From assembly GCA_041739085.1 (NCBI GenBank), contig JBGSON010000019.1, positions 4,389 to 68,388 on the forward strand: 64,000 bases of DNA, read 5' to 3'. A model generated the notes under the pieces. The model had not been told where the DNA came from. It was given only the letters and a program-made list of their open reading frames with translations, and searched no databases. The number at the start of each line of letters is the position of its first letter. Positions within the stretch are counted from its first letter, which is position 1. Source of the stretch: JBGSON01 sp041739085. GTDB taxonomy: Bacteria > Patescibacteriota > Gracilibacteria > CAIRYL01. A program made the translations under genes and the position numbers. Below, in pieces: positions 41,926 through 53,800 of the stretch.

Positions 41926-44900
41926 ATGAAATCCTTCCCACAACTGACCGGAATCAAAAAAGCTCTCATCGGGCTCGGATCCCTTGTCGTCCTCGGGGCG
42001 ATCATTCTCTTCATCCCGGGAGTGAATGAAAAGCTTTTTCAGGCAAACATCACGTCGAATACTGCGGGATTTACTCAGATAGCGGATCAGGCGAGCGTTA
42101 CGGTGAGGATTGGATCCATTGAGGATACGGAAGCCCAGTGCATTTCATTCGTTGCGATCCCGAATCCGGTAAACCCTAATCAGGAGCTAACGCTGCAATG
42201 GGAATCACGGAATCAACAAAGGGTCGTCATTACAGAAGGCACAGCAACGATCCTTGATTCTCAAAATCCGGACCTGAGAGAACTGAAGATCCTATTCGGC
42301 ATTACCAAGGACACGACGTTTACGCTTACCATATTTGCCAAGGATGGAAAGAGCCACGCTTGCCCACCTCTCACCGTGAGCATTCGAGATGACGTTCTCC
42401 CTGATCTCTTCATTGAGAAAACCTCGAATCACCCGTCCGTCGATCCGGGGCAGGTGATCGAATATACACTCGACTACGGGCTTCGTGCAGAAATACCGGC
42501 TGTCCAGGCCGTGAGCATCACGGATGATGTGGATCTCGACAAAGTGCAATTTGTGCGCTTCACAAATAATCCGAATGATATCTGTGAATACAACGATAAA
42601 ATTGGATATATAACCTGTAACATCTCCGAACTTCCGGATGAGAAACTCGCTTCACTCGGGCCGATCAGATATCAGGTTCAGGTGAGAAGTGAGCTTTCGG
42701 TTCCGAATTCGTATGAGAATACAGCGAATATCACGTCTCGGACTCCTGGGTATGTTGATGCGAACATCAATGACAACTCGAGCTCAGTGTTGGTGCAGAT
42801 CAGTCCTCAGGGAGAAGGCGTTGATCTCTCTGTGACAAAGAGTGCTGATCAGACCGCTGTTGAAATCGGCGCTGATATCGTGTATTCGATTTCCTATGAC
42901 GTTGTTGAAAACGCATTTGCGAGAAATGTCGTCATTGTTGATGATTATGACGAAGCGCATGTGAGAAATATTCGTAATCTCCAGCCAGGCGACCGGTGCA
43001 GAAATGACGCGACAGCGGGTGTGATCACCTGCGATATCGGTAGCGTCAGCCCGATGAACCTGAGATACCACATTACCTATACCGCAGAGGCATATGTTTT
43101 GGGAGATGCGGTCAATACTGCTACGATCACGTCAGATAATCCGGACCCTGATCAGACCAATAATAGCGACCGAGCGGTCGTTATGATCCGCGGTGAAGGT
43201 TCGACGCGGGTCTCCATCGTAAAAACCGCGCAACCGGAATATATCGAAAACGGAGGAGATGTCACCTATACGGTCAGCCTTGAAAATACAGGAGCGATCC
43301 CGGTGACGAATTCCTGGGTCACGGATGATTATGATGAGGCTCACCTCACAATACAACAGATCCCGAATGGATGCAGTATTGCACCGGATTCGAACAACCC
43401 TTCGAACTGGGTGATGCGATGCAACATCGGGACTCTGCCCGTCGGAGGAAGATGGCAGTACCAATATGTCAGTGAAGTAAAAAATGCGGCGGATGGAAGT
43501 TTGATCGAAAACTGCGCGAAATTTTCAGCTGATCAGATCAGTCTCAATAATGAACCGAGAGACTGCGCGACCGTTACGATCGAAGGAAATGATGTGTTTG
43601 GGATTACAAAAAACGTCTCAGAGACTGAGCTCCCGACAGGAACAGGAGGAGTCCAAACCGCATATACCATTATCGTCACGAACAACGGCCATTTCACGAG
43701 ATCTGTAAATCTCAAGGATGTATTCACTCCCGGACCATCAGGGAGTCTCTCTTTTGATTCCGGATCGCTCGTCTTGAATGTGATCCCGGTGAACTCTGCC
43801 ACGGTATCCGGGAATCTCAATAATGGCTTCACGTTAAGCAATGTACAGCCCGGGACAAGAGTAGAGATCCATTATTCCCGGACGGCCGACGTACTCCCGC
43901 CTTCCGGAGTGTCATCCGATTTCGCAAACCGGGCATGCACGTATGATCCGGATGATATGGCGATGACGACTCCGATCGAATGCGCCAATGCTACAGTGAC
44001 GCTCACGGGAGGAGCGGTGAGGAATGATCTCGCGCTCGAGATGCATGTTGATGATGCGACTGTTCCGCCGAACATCCTCAATCCGAATCATATTCTCACA
44101 ACCCTCAATTTCGATCTCCTCTGGAAAAACCTCGGGAACTCACGAATGGATGAGGTTGCTGTGTTCGTGGATTGCGATGACAACGCGATCAGTATTATGA
44201 GTGCGCCCGGATCGGCCAGCATCAACGCATCCAATAACACTATCCGCTGGGATATCGGGGATCTCACCGCTCAAACTGACGGGCCGCTCTTTTTTGAAGC
44301 AGTACTCAAGGACGGATACGGGAATGCGGGATCAGCGGATTTCAACTGCACTGCCCATATCGAGAGTGATGTGACGCCAATCGCCCAGGAAGCAGATCAA
44401 ACAAACAATGATGCGGCCGTTTCTGTAAATGTGAACGAGACAAACCGCGGGACGATGTCAAAGCGTGTATGGAATATCAATACTGGAATAACATCTTCTG
44501 CGATCCAGGCTTCTGAAGGAGATGAACTCGAATACATTCTTTCCTATACGACTTCTGATTCATCGGTATCCGGTCATATTTTTGAAGACGATATCTCCGA
44601 CATCCTCCAGTACTCTGCCATAACTGATTTTGGCGGAGCGACGCTCGCGGGAACGACATTGAGGTGGCCGGCTCAGAACATCCCCGCATATCAGACCGCG
44701 GAAGTCCGCTTCCGGGTGAAGGTATTTGCGGATGTCGAAGGGATCGGGGGCGACTATACCCTCCGAAACGCGTATGGAAACGATGTTACCGTCGTCACGC
44801 TTCCGAATCTCCGGCGCACAAAATCAGTTTCCGTGAACGGTGCCGGATATGTGGGAAACGCGACCGCGAGGCCGGGGGATATTCTCACCTACCGGCTGGG

Positions 44901-47433
44901 AGTCGAGAATACCGGAACAGTGACGAGGAATGCCTATATTTTTGAAGATAATATCACCGATATCCTCGAATACACGACGGTCATCGATAATGGAGGCGGT
45001 GCCGTCACTGAAAATAGCGCCGGACAGCAGATCATTTCCTGGAGTCCGGTCGATATCCTTCCGGGAACGACTCAGTACAAGACCTTTCGCGTTGAGATCG
45101 ATGATCCGCTGGTCGCGGGTGGTGATTTTACCCTGCGAAACGCGTTTGGAAACTCCATTGCCATCGTCACCATTCCGACGGTGATCATCTCGAAGACCGT
45201 GCGGAATGAATCGATCGTTCATCCTCAATCGGGGACGAATATCTCCGCGGATCAAAATGACTACCTCACGTATACCCTGCGAGCTGAGGAAAATGGAGGT
45301 GTCGCGACTTTTGAAAATTTCATTTTCAGGGATGATATCGGAGACATCCTCGATTATGTGAATCCTTCTTCGATCACCATCTCGAACGGAGGAATGCTCA
45401 GTGGGACCATGATCACATGGCCTGCTCAGGACATTCCTGCCGGAGGCGCTCAGAGCGTCACTTTCCGCGTTCAGGTGGCTTCCATGTCCGTCTGGCCGCA
45501 GGGACCGGGATTTGACCGCCAGATGGCCAATGTCTACGGGAATCAGGTGAATGTGCGGCTTCCCGACACGATGGTTCAAGTCGATACCCATATTGAAAAG
45601 ACAGTATCCGCAGAAACAGCCGCGCCCGGACAGGATGTGACCTATACGCTCACCTATTGGAATGAAGGGAATGTCGCTGCGTCGAATGTCATCATCACCG
45701 ATGATTATGATGAATCGAGTTTCGAGATCCTGACTCTCCCAACGCAATGCGCAGATATTGTTGACGGAGTGGCGGGGAACCATTACCTCCGATGCATCGT
45801 CGGAAACCTGGATTATCTGAAGCCGGACACAACGGCGTATGTCCTCCAGTATGTGCTCCGCGTCCGGAGGATATTCCCCGATGCCGGACCCGGTGATACG
45901 AGAGAAGCGATCAATACTGTCATCATCAATCAGAACGAGTTCGATCCGGACGGCACAGACAATCAGGACTCTGCTCTCGTGACGATCGATCTCAGGAGCG
46001 GAATTCAAATGACGAAGACTGCGAATCCCTCGAACAATGTCCGGACGGGTCAGGATGTCACCTACACGATCACCGTGACGAATCATTCGACAAGGCTCCA
46101 GACCTTTAGCATTACAGATGTTCTCCCGCATGACGGGAATAACGGCGGGCATCTCACCTTCAATCCCGATAGCGTGAGCGCTTCATTCGCTCCCGCGGGA
46201 TCCGGAACATTCAGCGGAACGAATCCGTTCATCATTACCGATCTCCGTCCAGATGCCGTGGCGACGATCACGTACACCGCGACGGCGAGCAATGAGGGAA
46301 TCGATTTCAATGAGAGTTCCGCGTTTACGAATACCGCGACGCTCTCTTCCAGTAATGAGACCACCGGACCAACGGCGTCCGCGACCGTCTTTGTTCTCGG
46401 GCCCACTTCCGGAGGAGGAGGTGGCAGCGGAGGCGGAGGCGGAGGGAGCAGGATCGTTCATGGCGACCTCAACCTCTACATCGTAAAGGAAGTAAAGGAT
46501 ATCAACGGAAAATGGCAGGATGCGAATACCTATGATCTTGCAGCGCTGGTTCCCGATGCGGGAGAACAGACTGTTTCCTATCGGGTGAAGGTGACGAACG
46601 AGGGGTCGTTCCGGGGTGACAATATCGTGATCGAGGATATTTTCCTGAGCAGCACGATGCGGAGAAAATCCATTCAAAATGTGGAAAATGCGGAATGGAA
46701 TCCCCAGGCTCAGACATTTACCATTGCAAGAATCGCGGCAGCAAAAACCATCACGATCGTCTATGACGCCGTTCTGGAAAAAGTCGCAGCAGCGGATGAT
46801 ATTGCGAACGGAGTGAATACCGTCACACTCATCAATGCGGAAACGAATCTCCCCCACAATTTCGTTGTCGACGAGACCACCGGGATCGGAGCGACGGATC
46901 CTGCCTATATTAAGACGGGGCTCGGGGCTCAGATATTCCCGCCTGATGAGACCCATCCGGGAGGAGTGGAACTCAAGAAGAGGGTCGACAAGACCTCCGT
47001 GAAACCCGGAGAGGAAGTGAATTATATCATCACCGTTGAGAATCATACCGGAGCGGATATCAAAGACCTGGTTCTCACTGACCTCTTCCCATTCGATTAT
47101 CTCGAATACCTCGGTGGGAATACGAGAGGGATCGAAAAGGACAAGGAGATGGAATACCGGAAGATGATCCTCCGTCCGGACAAAGTCTGGGTCATCCGGG
47201 TAAAGGCGCAGGTGAAGCATTCCGTATCGGAAGGAACGACCATCAGGAATTTCGTGACCGTGCGCGCTGAGAATACGGATCTCTCTGCCCTCAATGCAGA
47301 GACGACGATCACCGTCGACCGCATTCCGAGACCGGTTCAGCTCCAGAGCACAGGAATCGAGGTGTATTCTCTCATCCTCCTCATCGGAGGCGCGGCTCTC
47401 GTCTTTGCGGGAGTGAAGAGAAAAAGAGCGTGA
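41926..47433 (+). CDS. Giant surface protein, about twelve DUF11-type repeats, C-terminal anchor (1835 aa)
   Basis: An N-terminal hydrophobic helix (about 13-33) precedes an Ig-like domain (about 65-150, CISFVAIPNPVNPNQELTLQW). About twelve DUF11-like repeats follow between residues 160 and 1800. A Gly/Ser linker (GGGGGSGGGGGGS, about 1493-1505) separates a C-terminal module shared with the 2145-residue protein (KEVKDINGKW..., VDKTSVKPGEEVNYIITV...). The end is LQSTGIE (1806-1812), a TM helix and the basic tail KRKRA. This is sortase-signal-like, but with Gln where LPxTG has Pro. A strong terminator follows. Extracellular location is well supported; ligand unknown. Confidence 0.86.
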   Translation: MKSFPQLTGIKKALIGLGSLVVLGAIILFIPGVNEKLFQANITSNTAGFTQIADQASVTVRIGSIEDTEAQCISFVAIPNPVNPNQELTLQWESRNQQRVVITEGTATILDSQNPDLRELKILFGITKDTTFTLTIFAKDGKSHACPPLTVSIRDDVLPDLFIEKTSNHPSVDPGQVIEYTLDYGLRAEIPAVQAVSITDDVDLDKVQFVRFTNNPNDICEYNDKIGYITCNISELPDEKLASLGPIRYQVQVRSELSVPNSYENTANITSRTPGYVDANINDNSSSVLVQISPQGEGVDLSVTKSADQTAVEIGADIVYSISYDVVENAFARNVVIVDDYDEAHVRNIRNLQPGDRCRNDATAGVITCDIGSVSPMNLRYHITYTAEAYVLGDAVNTATITSDNPDPDQTNNSDRAVVMIRGEGSTRVSIVKTAQPEYIENGGDVTYTVSLENTGAIPVTNSWVTDDYDEAHLTIQQIPNGCSIAPDSNNPSNWVMRCNIGTLPVGGRWQYQYVSEVKNAADGSLIENCAKFSADQISLNNEPRDCATVTIEGNDVFGITKNVSETELPTGTGGVQTAYTIIVTNNGHFTRSVNLKDVFTPGPSGSLSFDSGSLVLNVIPVNSATVSGNLNNGFTLSNVQPGTRVEIHYSRTADVLPPSGVSSDFANRACTYDPDDMAMTTPIECANATVTLTGGAVRNDLALEMHVDDATVPPNILNPNHILTTLNFDLLWKNLGNSRMDEVAVFVDCDDNAISIMSAPGSASINASNNTIRWDIGDLTAQTDGPLFFEAVLKDGYGNAGSADFNCTAHIESDVTPIAQEADQTNNDAAVSVNVNETNRGTMSKRVWNINTGITSSAIQASEGDELEYILSYTTSDSSVSGHIFEDDISDILQYSAITDFGGATLAGTTLRWPAQNIPAYQTAEVRFRVKVFADVEGIGGDYTLRNAYGNDVTVVTLPNLRRTKSVSVNGAGYVGNATARPGDILTYRLGVENTGTVTRNAYIFEDNITDILEYTTVIDNGGGAVTENSAGQQIISWSPVDILPGTTQYKTFRVEIDDPLVAGGDFTLRNAFGNSIAIVTIPTVIISKTVRNESIVHPQSGTNISADQNDYLTYTLRAEENGGVATFENFIFRDDIGDILDYVNPSSITISNGGMLSGTMITWPAQDIPAGGAQSVTFRVQVASMSVWPQGPGFDRQMANVYGNQVNVRLPDTMVQVDTHIEKTVSAETAAPGQDVTYTLTYWNEGNVAASNVIITDDYDESSFEILTLPTQCADIVDGVAGNHYLRCIVGNLDYLKPDTTAYVLQYVLRVRRIFPDAGPGDTREAINTVIINQNEFDPDGTDNQDSALVTIDLRSGIQMTKTANPSNNVRTGQDVTYTITVTNHSTRLQTFSITDVLPHDGNNGGHLTFNPDSVSASFAPAGSGTFSGTNPFIITDLRPDAVATITYTATASNEGIDFNESSAFTNTATLSSSNETTGPTASATVFVLGPTSGGGGGSGGGGGGSRIVHGDLNLYIVKEVKDINGKWQDANTYDLAALVPDAGEQTVSYRVKVTNEGSFRGDNIVIEDIFLSSTMRRKSIQNVENAEWNPQAQTFTIARIAAAKTITIVYDAVLEKVAAADDIANGVNTVTLINAETNLPHNFVVDETTGIGATDPAYIKTGLGAQIFPPDETHPGGVELKKRVDKTSVKPGEEVNYIITVENHTGADIKDLVLTDLFPFDYLEYLGGNTRGIEKDKEMEYRKMILRPDKVWVIRVKAQVKHSVSEGTTIRNFVTVRAENTDLSALNAETTITVDRIPRPVQLQSTGIEVYSLILLIGGAALVFAGVKRKRA

Positions 47434-47451
47434 TCATCGGAAATAGTGGCA

Positions 47452-47485
47452 GAAAGCCTCTCGAAGACAATCGGGAGGCTTTTTT
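47452..47485 (+). terminator. Intrinsic terminator after the second giant gene
   Basis: AAAGCCTCTCG and CGGGAGGCTTT form a strong stem with a T-run after it (GGCTTTTTT), 20 bp after the stop codon. A second stem with a T-rich tail lies at about 47548-47577 (GGGACGGCTC...GAGTCGTCCC). Confidence 0.88.
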
Positions 47486-47790
47486 GGGGTGGGCAAGCGC
47501 ACAAGCTGACAAGTGTTCAAGCCAACAAGCGGTTCGTGAAATTCGATGGGACGGCTCTTCCTGAGTCGTCCCTTTCTTTGATTCATACTCAAAAGCCGGA
47601 AGCAATTTGTGAATGTCATCTGTCTTCAGGTGGATTTTGTCATGGTGTCATCAGGGGAGGAGGCTTCCGCAGAAATATGTTTGCCGACTTGCTCACTTGT
47701 TCGCTTGGATACTGGCATTTCTAAGGATTATTTTAGGATAATCGCATTTTTTAATTCTCATAAAGCTTATAATGCGTCAAGGCGCTTCCA
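47486..47790. repeat. Spacer with word-like repeats and a second hairpin
   Basis: A run of GGCAAGCGCACAAGCTGACAAG-type words (about 47491-47531) has a complementary-sense run at about 47684-47713 (GCTCACTTGTTCGCTTGG). The same words are dense at 54325-54450. Between them is the stem at 47548-47577. The stretch at about 47610-47660 (TGTCATCTGTCTTCAGGTGG, then TGTCATCAGGGGAG) resembles 3024-3062. No gene seen. Confidence 0.6.
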
Positions 47791-47820
47791 TTGAGGAAAA
47801 ACGCGATTTTTTGGTATAAT
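47791..47820 (+). promoter_or_regulatory. Sigma70-like promoter for the third giant gene
   Basis: The -35 is TTGAGG (47791-47796) and the -10 is a perfect TATAAT (47815-47820), with an 18-bp spacer, 23 bp before the ATG at 47844. Confidence 0.7.
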
Positions 47821-47843
47821 ACAGGGATATAAATACGCATTTC

Positions 47844-50800
47844 ATGATATCCGTAAAAAATCTTCTCAAAAAAGTAAAAAATCTTCCGAGATCCCTGCAG
47901 ATCGGGGGAGCACTTTTTATTTCCGGAGTGATCGTCACGCTCGGATCCGTCGGGATTCGCACTGCGCAATACAAAGCAGATACGACCACCTTCAGCTGCA
48001 ATGAATTTTCAGTCAATCTCACCGCATTCCCGAATTGCTCCGCCGGTCCGGATTTTTCCCCCGGTCCGGTGTACGCCTCGGTCGTTATCAGCAGTTCCGT
48101 TGATCAGGATGCTTTTAAGGCACAGTGCGGAGATACTCCGGAAGCTTTGGGCGGGTATATCAACTGGATATGGCATGATTCCATTTTAGGGACGAGCGGA
48201 ACTTGGGACAATAGCTCCCGCCATACGTTCTCCTATTCCGGAACTGATAACGTGATTGCGGGGGACATTGCGGTGTATGTTAAATGGGGACCGGGGACCA
48301 CGGAGAGAATTGGAGTCCAGACGATCTGGATCAAGCCCGCGGGATGCGGAGGTTCATCAGCGACTCTCGATGCGCAGTGCTTCAACTCGACTTTTCCCCA
48401 GACCATGTATGCGGGAGAGAGCTATTCGGGGGCTATCACTATGGAAAACAGCGGAACCATCCCCTGGACAGCTGGGAGCACCTATTCCCTGAGGATACCG
48501 ACGGGATATCCACTCTGGAGCGGGTTTTCCAATCAGAATGTCACGACTGATGTTGCCGAAGGGGCGAACAATGCATTTTCATTTAGCATCACAGCACCTC
48601 AGACCACGGGAAATTATGCTCTCGGATTTCAGATGTCTGAGACTCCCGGGTTGGGGTTTTTCGGGGAAGTCTGTCCGAAAGCAGTTACGGTGAATGTGCT
48701 TTCAAAGACCTGCGCGGACACGGATGCCGATGGGAGATATGATGCGTGCGCGCCGGGAAATAACAGCGACGTCACCTGCGCAAATGTTGGAAACTGCATC
48801 AAAAAATGTCATGACAGCGATCTAAACGGCGTGTATGACCAATGCAAAATCGGGGGAGCCGGTGCCATAGAATGCGGCACGGTAGATAATTGTACGACTG
48901 ATGCTGATCTTGCGATCACAAAGACAGCAAGCGCATCACCGATTTATCTGAATACCACCGTCACCTACTCAATTCGAATAACAAACAGCGGTCCTGATTC
49001 CGTGAGCAATGTGTCATTTGATGTGAACGATGTCTATTCATCGGGAAACATGACGATGGATTTTACGGGAACTCCTGCAGGAGTTTCATGCGTAGGGAAC
49101 AGTACGACACACACCATCAGCTGCACCATCAATGTGAGTGCCTATTTTGGGGACGGATCTCTTGATGTCGGCGACATTCTCCAGTTTTCCTACACGGGAA
49201 CCGGCACTGTGGTTTCAACCGTTACAAACACAGCGACTCTTGCTCTCGGTGCCGCAGTCCAGGATCCAAATCCCAGCAATAATTCTTCTTCTGCGTCGGT
49301 CCAGATCATAAATGCAACGGACAAGCGGTGCCATGATACAAACGGAGATCAAAAAGCTGATCAATGTGTACTCGGAGGCACCATCAATGGGCAACCAGGG
49401 CCGAGATGTCTCACCATGGGAGAATGTGCCACAAGATGCCATGACTCGGACGATAATGGACTGGTCGATCAGTGTTTTCCAAAGGGCACGGTTGGAGGAA
49501 GTCTCGGCACTGCCTGCGATGACATCACTGATTGCGTCGATCTCCCGACCTGTTCAAATTTTATTGCATCTCCCTCGACGACGACCGCTCCCGGAGAAGC
49601 GGTAAACTTTTCCTGGTATCAGACATACGGATTTGGCGGGAGGATCGACAACATCAATGATCTGCTGAGTCCGATTCTCATTTATTCATGGAATCCCATT
49701 ATCGGGGATCTCTGGGATGAGCCGATGGTGACCACTGTATACCGGCTCCGGGTAAATCCTGAGCCCGCCGCCGGAGATTTTCCGCCTGCTGAATGCACGA
49801 CCACGGTGACCGTCCCCGGAAATGTATACGCTATCCAGACGACGATCACTCCGGATCCTTCTTCTCTCATGGAAGGAGACCCTGTAGATTTTGTCATTGC
49901 CACTGAAAATACAGGAAATGCACCGATCATGGTGACGGGGCTCACCGATTCCATCAATCCGGTAGCATCCGATGGAACGCTCAGCGACTATACGTTTACT
50001 GATTTCAGCGGTTATTCTTCTTCCACGGGATCCTGTTCTTTCGCGGATTCGACACTGACCTGTACTGATCTCGGAACTCTTGCTCCGGGAGAAACAGGAT
50101 GGGTGAATTATAACGCGATCGGAGCGCCCGGGGGTGCGGGGAATGTCGTGAAAGATGTCATAGTCAATACAAATCAGCCGGGTGTTTCCGCCTCAACCTC
50201 TGCCACTGTCGTCATCACTGATGAACCGACTCCTGACCTCAAAATAACCAAACACGTAGAATGCGCTCCGGGAAACCAGATCTGCAGATTGTCTCAGGAT
50301 GGGACCCACTGGATTGTCGCGCAGGGAGACAGTCTTATCTATACCGTGAACTTCGGGAACACGGGAGATGAAGCGTCTCTCCAAATCAAACTCACGGACA
50401 GCCTTGCCGGACATTTTGATGCATTTGACTGGGGATCAAGAACGTTTATCAGATCATTGAACGGATGTCATTTTCCTGCTGATATGACGACAGGAGACGG
50501 GAATAAGGTAATGGTTGCCTGTGGAGATTTTGACATCCCCGCGGGGGAGGAAAAATGGATCCAATACCGGATACGAACAACAAGTGCGTATTCCGGGATC
50601 GTCGTCAATGAAGCGGAAATAGAATCGACATCCCCCGATGCGAACCCTGACAATAATATTTCGTATGCGGAAGCGGAGATCGAGGCGATAAACACAGACC
50701 TCATCCTCGATAAGAAAGCGAGAAAAATAGGAGAAGAATCCTACACTGATGGACCTGTCAATGCGGAAGTCGGAGACACGATCGAGTTCATGATCGAATT

Positions 50801-53800
50801 TGAAAATGGCGGGAATATCACTGCGAATGATGTGACCATCGGCGATTCCATCCAGGGCGATTCCACAGGGTCGATGGGGATTTTCGTTCTTGATAATTAT
50901 CCTTCTTTTCTCAATTGTCAGGTCAGCAACTCGATCCCGTCCGTGACCTGTGCGCCCATTTCGGGATCGCTTGCTCCGGGAGAAAGCGGATTTATCACAT
51001 ACCACGGTGTTGTCACAACCTCCGGCGGGAACGGAAACACCGGGATCATAAGAAATAATGCGAATCTTCTCAGCTCGCTGATCGATATCTACGATGAGGT
51101 GACGATCAATGTCCTCGCAACGGAAATTACGGATCTCTCGATCGTGAAATCCGTCTATGCGACAGACGGGACTCCGGCCGCAGATGCGACGGTACGGAAA
51201 GGGGAAGATGTCCTCTTCCATCTCCGGTACGATAATGTCGGAGGAATGACCGCGATCGGAGCAACGATCGAAGACACTCTTGATCCGCAGTATTTTGAGA
51301 ACATAAGGCTCGGAGAATTTGCTTCGATCTGCAGTTTCAACACCGCTACCTCAAAACTCGTATGCACGCTCGGCGCTGCGGAGATCGGGGATCCGGGAGA
51401 CGGCGGATCCATCATTTTCCGCGCGAGTACAAAAGTCATGGGAAATGCGGTGAATACTGCGAGTATCACTTCAGCCGGACCTGCCGATCAGAATACTGCA
51501 AACAATGCTTCCTCAGCGACTATCCATATCATCGAACCGCTTGTTGCAGACGTCGCGGTCCTCGATAAGAATGTCGTCCCCCAGTCGATCCCGGCAAATG
51601 AAGGAGGGACTGCGCTCTACACCATCGAATACGCGAATCTTGGGAATGCCCGCGCAGATGGCGTAACGCTCACGGATACGATCACCATGACTCCGCCGGG
51701 GATACTCGAGATCAATCTGTCGAGTATTTCCAATCCCGGATGCAGCATTGCCGGAACGATCATCACCTGCACTCTCGGATCACTCGGTTCCGGAGAACAG
51801 GCAACGATTACGTATTCGGGAACGCCGAGAGGTGAGGGGACGGTTCAGAACAGAGCGGTCATTCTCTCTTCCAGTCTTGATTCAAATTCAGACAATAATA
51901 GTCAGAGCGAAACACTCGTCATCACGCCCCAGCCTCAGGCGAAAATGGAGATCCATAAATCCGTGAGCCCTTCGAGCATCTATCCCAAAGGACAGGCGGA
52001 TTTTATCAGTCAAGCGACCTACACCATCTCATTTGCGAACACAGGGAACAGAACAGCGGAGAATGTCACGATCAGAGATACGGTTCTCCCCTCGACCTCC
52101 ACAGGAAGAATGGAATATGTCGCACTCCCTGTCGGATATAGCTGCAATCCCGCTACTATTGGACAGGGGTTCGTATGCACCATAGGGAATCTCAACGCAG
52201 GAGAGACCAAATCACTCACGTACACCGTCGAGGGAATCTCAAATGGAGATGTCTGGAATCAGGCCGTCATCAATACGACAACGCCGGAATCAAGCACGGA
52301 TGAAGAAAAGAAATCAACAGTCCGCCTCACGATCACTCCGCTTCCCGAGCCGGAATTTACGGTGACGAAGAGCGCCCATGGAGTAACAGGGTCTGATGAC
52401 CCCGTTCCGAATCTCCTGAACGGAGACCGCGTGAATTATGCGGTGGTCATCACGAATACCGGTGCGGTCGACGTCGCAAAAGTGGATATCACCGATGTCC
52501 TCTCCGACGCGGATCTCCTCGAATACATACAGGGAGACAGCATGGCGACGACAGGGGATGTGACGTGTTCCGGGGAAATCTCAACAGAGTATATCTGTAA
52601 TGATTTTTCCGTGGGCGATTCCCTGCGGATCGATTACACCCGTGAAGCAGAGACAGGGAGTCTCTCGGGAGGGACGGACGAGGAAGTCCACAATACAGTA
52701 TGCGTGTATGACGGAGACGACAACACCACTCAGATCGCCTGTGATTCTTCGAGCGTCCTTGTCTCGAAGCCTCAGGGAGGTCCGCTCGCGCTCACAAAGA
52801 CCGCCACACCGGATTCCATCATCCACGGACAACAGAGTATGATGCGGATCGAGGTGAGGAACGGGACATACGACCTTCAGGATTTCACTCTTCATGATGA
52901 AATGGGGGAAGGATCGAGAGGAGGGGACCTTGCGTGCGATCCGAACAGTGTTCGCGCTGAATTCACGAAACCGGAAGGAGCTGAAGATCCGGGGACTTTT
53001 CAGGGAATGTATCCCGACTTTTCTATTTCTGATTTTGCTCCGGGATCGACTCTTGTGGTCACATATACCTGCACCGGCAGCGAAGTGGACATCGAAATGA
53101 ACGATAAATCCGATTTCATCAACCGTGTCCTGCTTTCTCCGCAGATCCAGACTGAAATAGAGGGGATTACTCCCATCGGATTGATTGCAGAAGCCGAAGT
53201 GACCGTCCGTGGACCCATCGGCGGCGACGGCGATGGTGACGGTGATGGCGATGGTGATGGTGATGGTGATGGTGACGGACGCCGCCGGAAACATATCAAT
53301 GGGAATCTCCATATCGAGAAACAGGTGAAAGACAGCGATTCCGCATGGATGAACGCCGATTCTGCCGATGAAGCTGCGATCATCACGAATGCTCGCTCTC
53401 AGGACATCTCGTATCGGATTCATGTCTCAAACACAGGAAACAGCAGTCTCTTTGACCTCGTCATCGAGGATACCTTTCCCGCGGGTAATCTCCAGAGGAG
53501 TTCAATTAAAAATGTCAAAGGAGCTGTATGGAATGAGGAGAATCAGAATTTCAGCATCGAAAAAATCGGTGCAAAAAAGGAAGTGCTCATTTCCTATACG
53601 GCGACGATCGAGACATCCGGAAATGGAAAAGGCGAGGTCTCCGGCGTGAATACGGCAGTCATCAAGAGCGCAGAAGCTCCGGATGACCTTCCCTTCTATT
53701 TCATCTTCGACGGGATCGAAGGGATCGGAGTGACCGATCCGGCGTATGTCCGGTTTGGAGCAGAAGCGATCATCCCCGAACCGGTGATGAGCGGAGACGG

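Noticed and set aside
44824..46152. 442-codon minus-strand frame inside the second giant gene
   Set aside because: Antisense shadow of a Gly/Thr/Asp-rich repeat protein; frames like this appear opposite all the giant genes.
53220..53281. Asp-Gly run as a sequencing or assembly error
   Set aside because: The frame stays open through the run, and a similar linker occurs in an independent SLH gene at 57448-57502.
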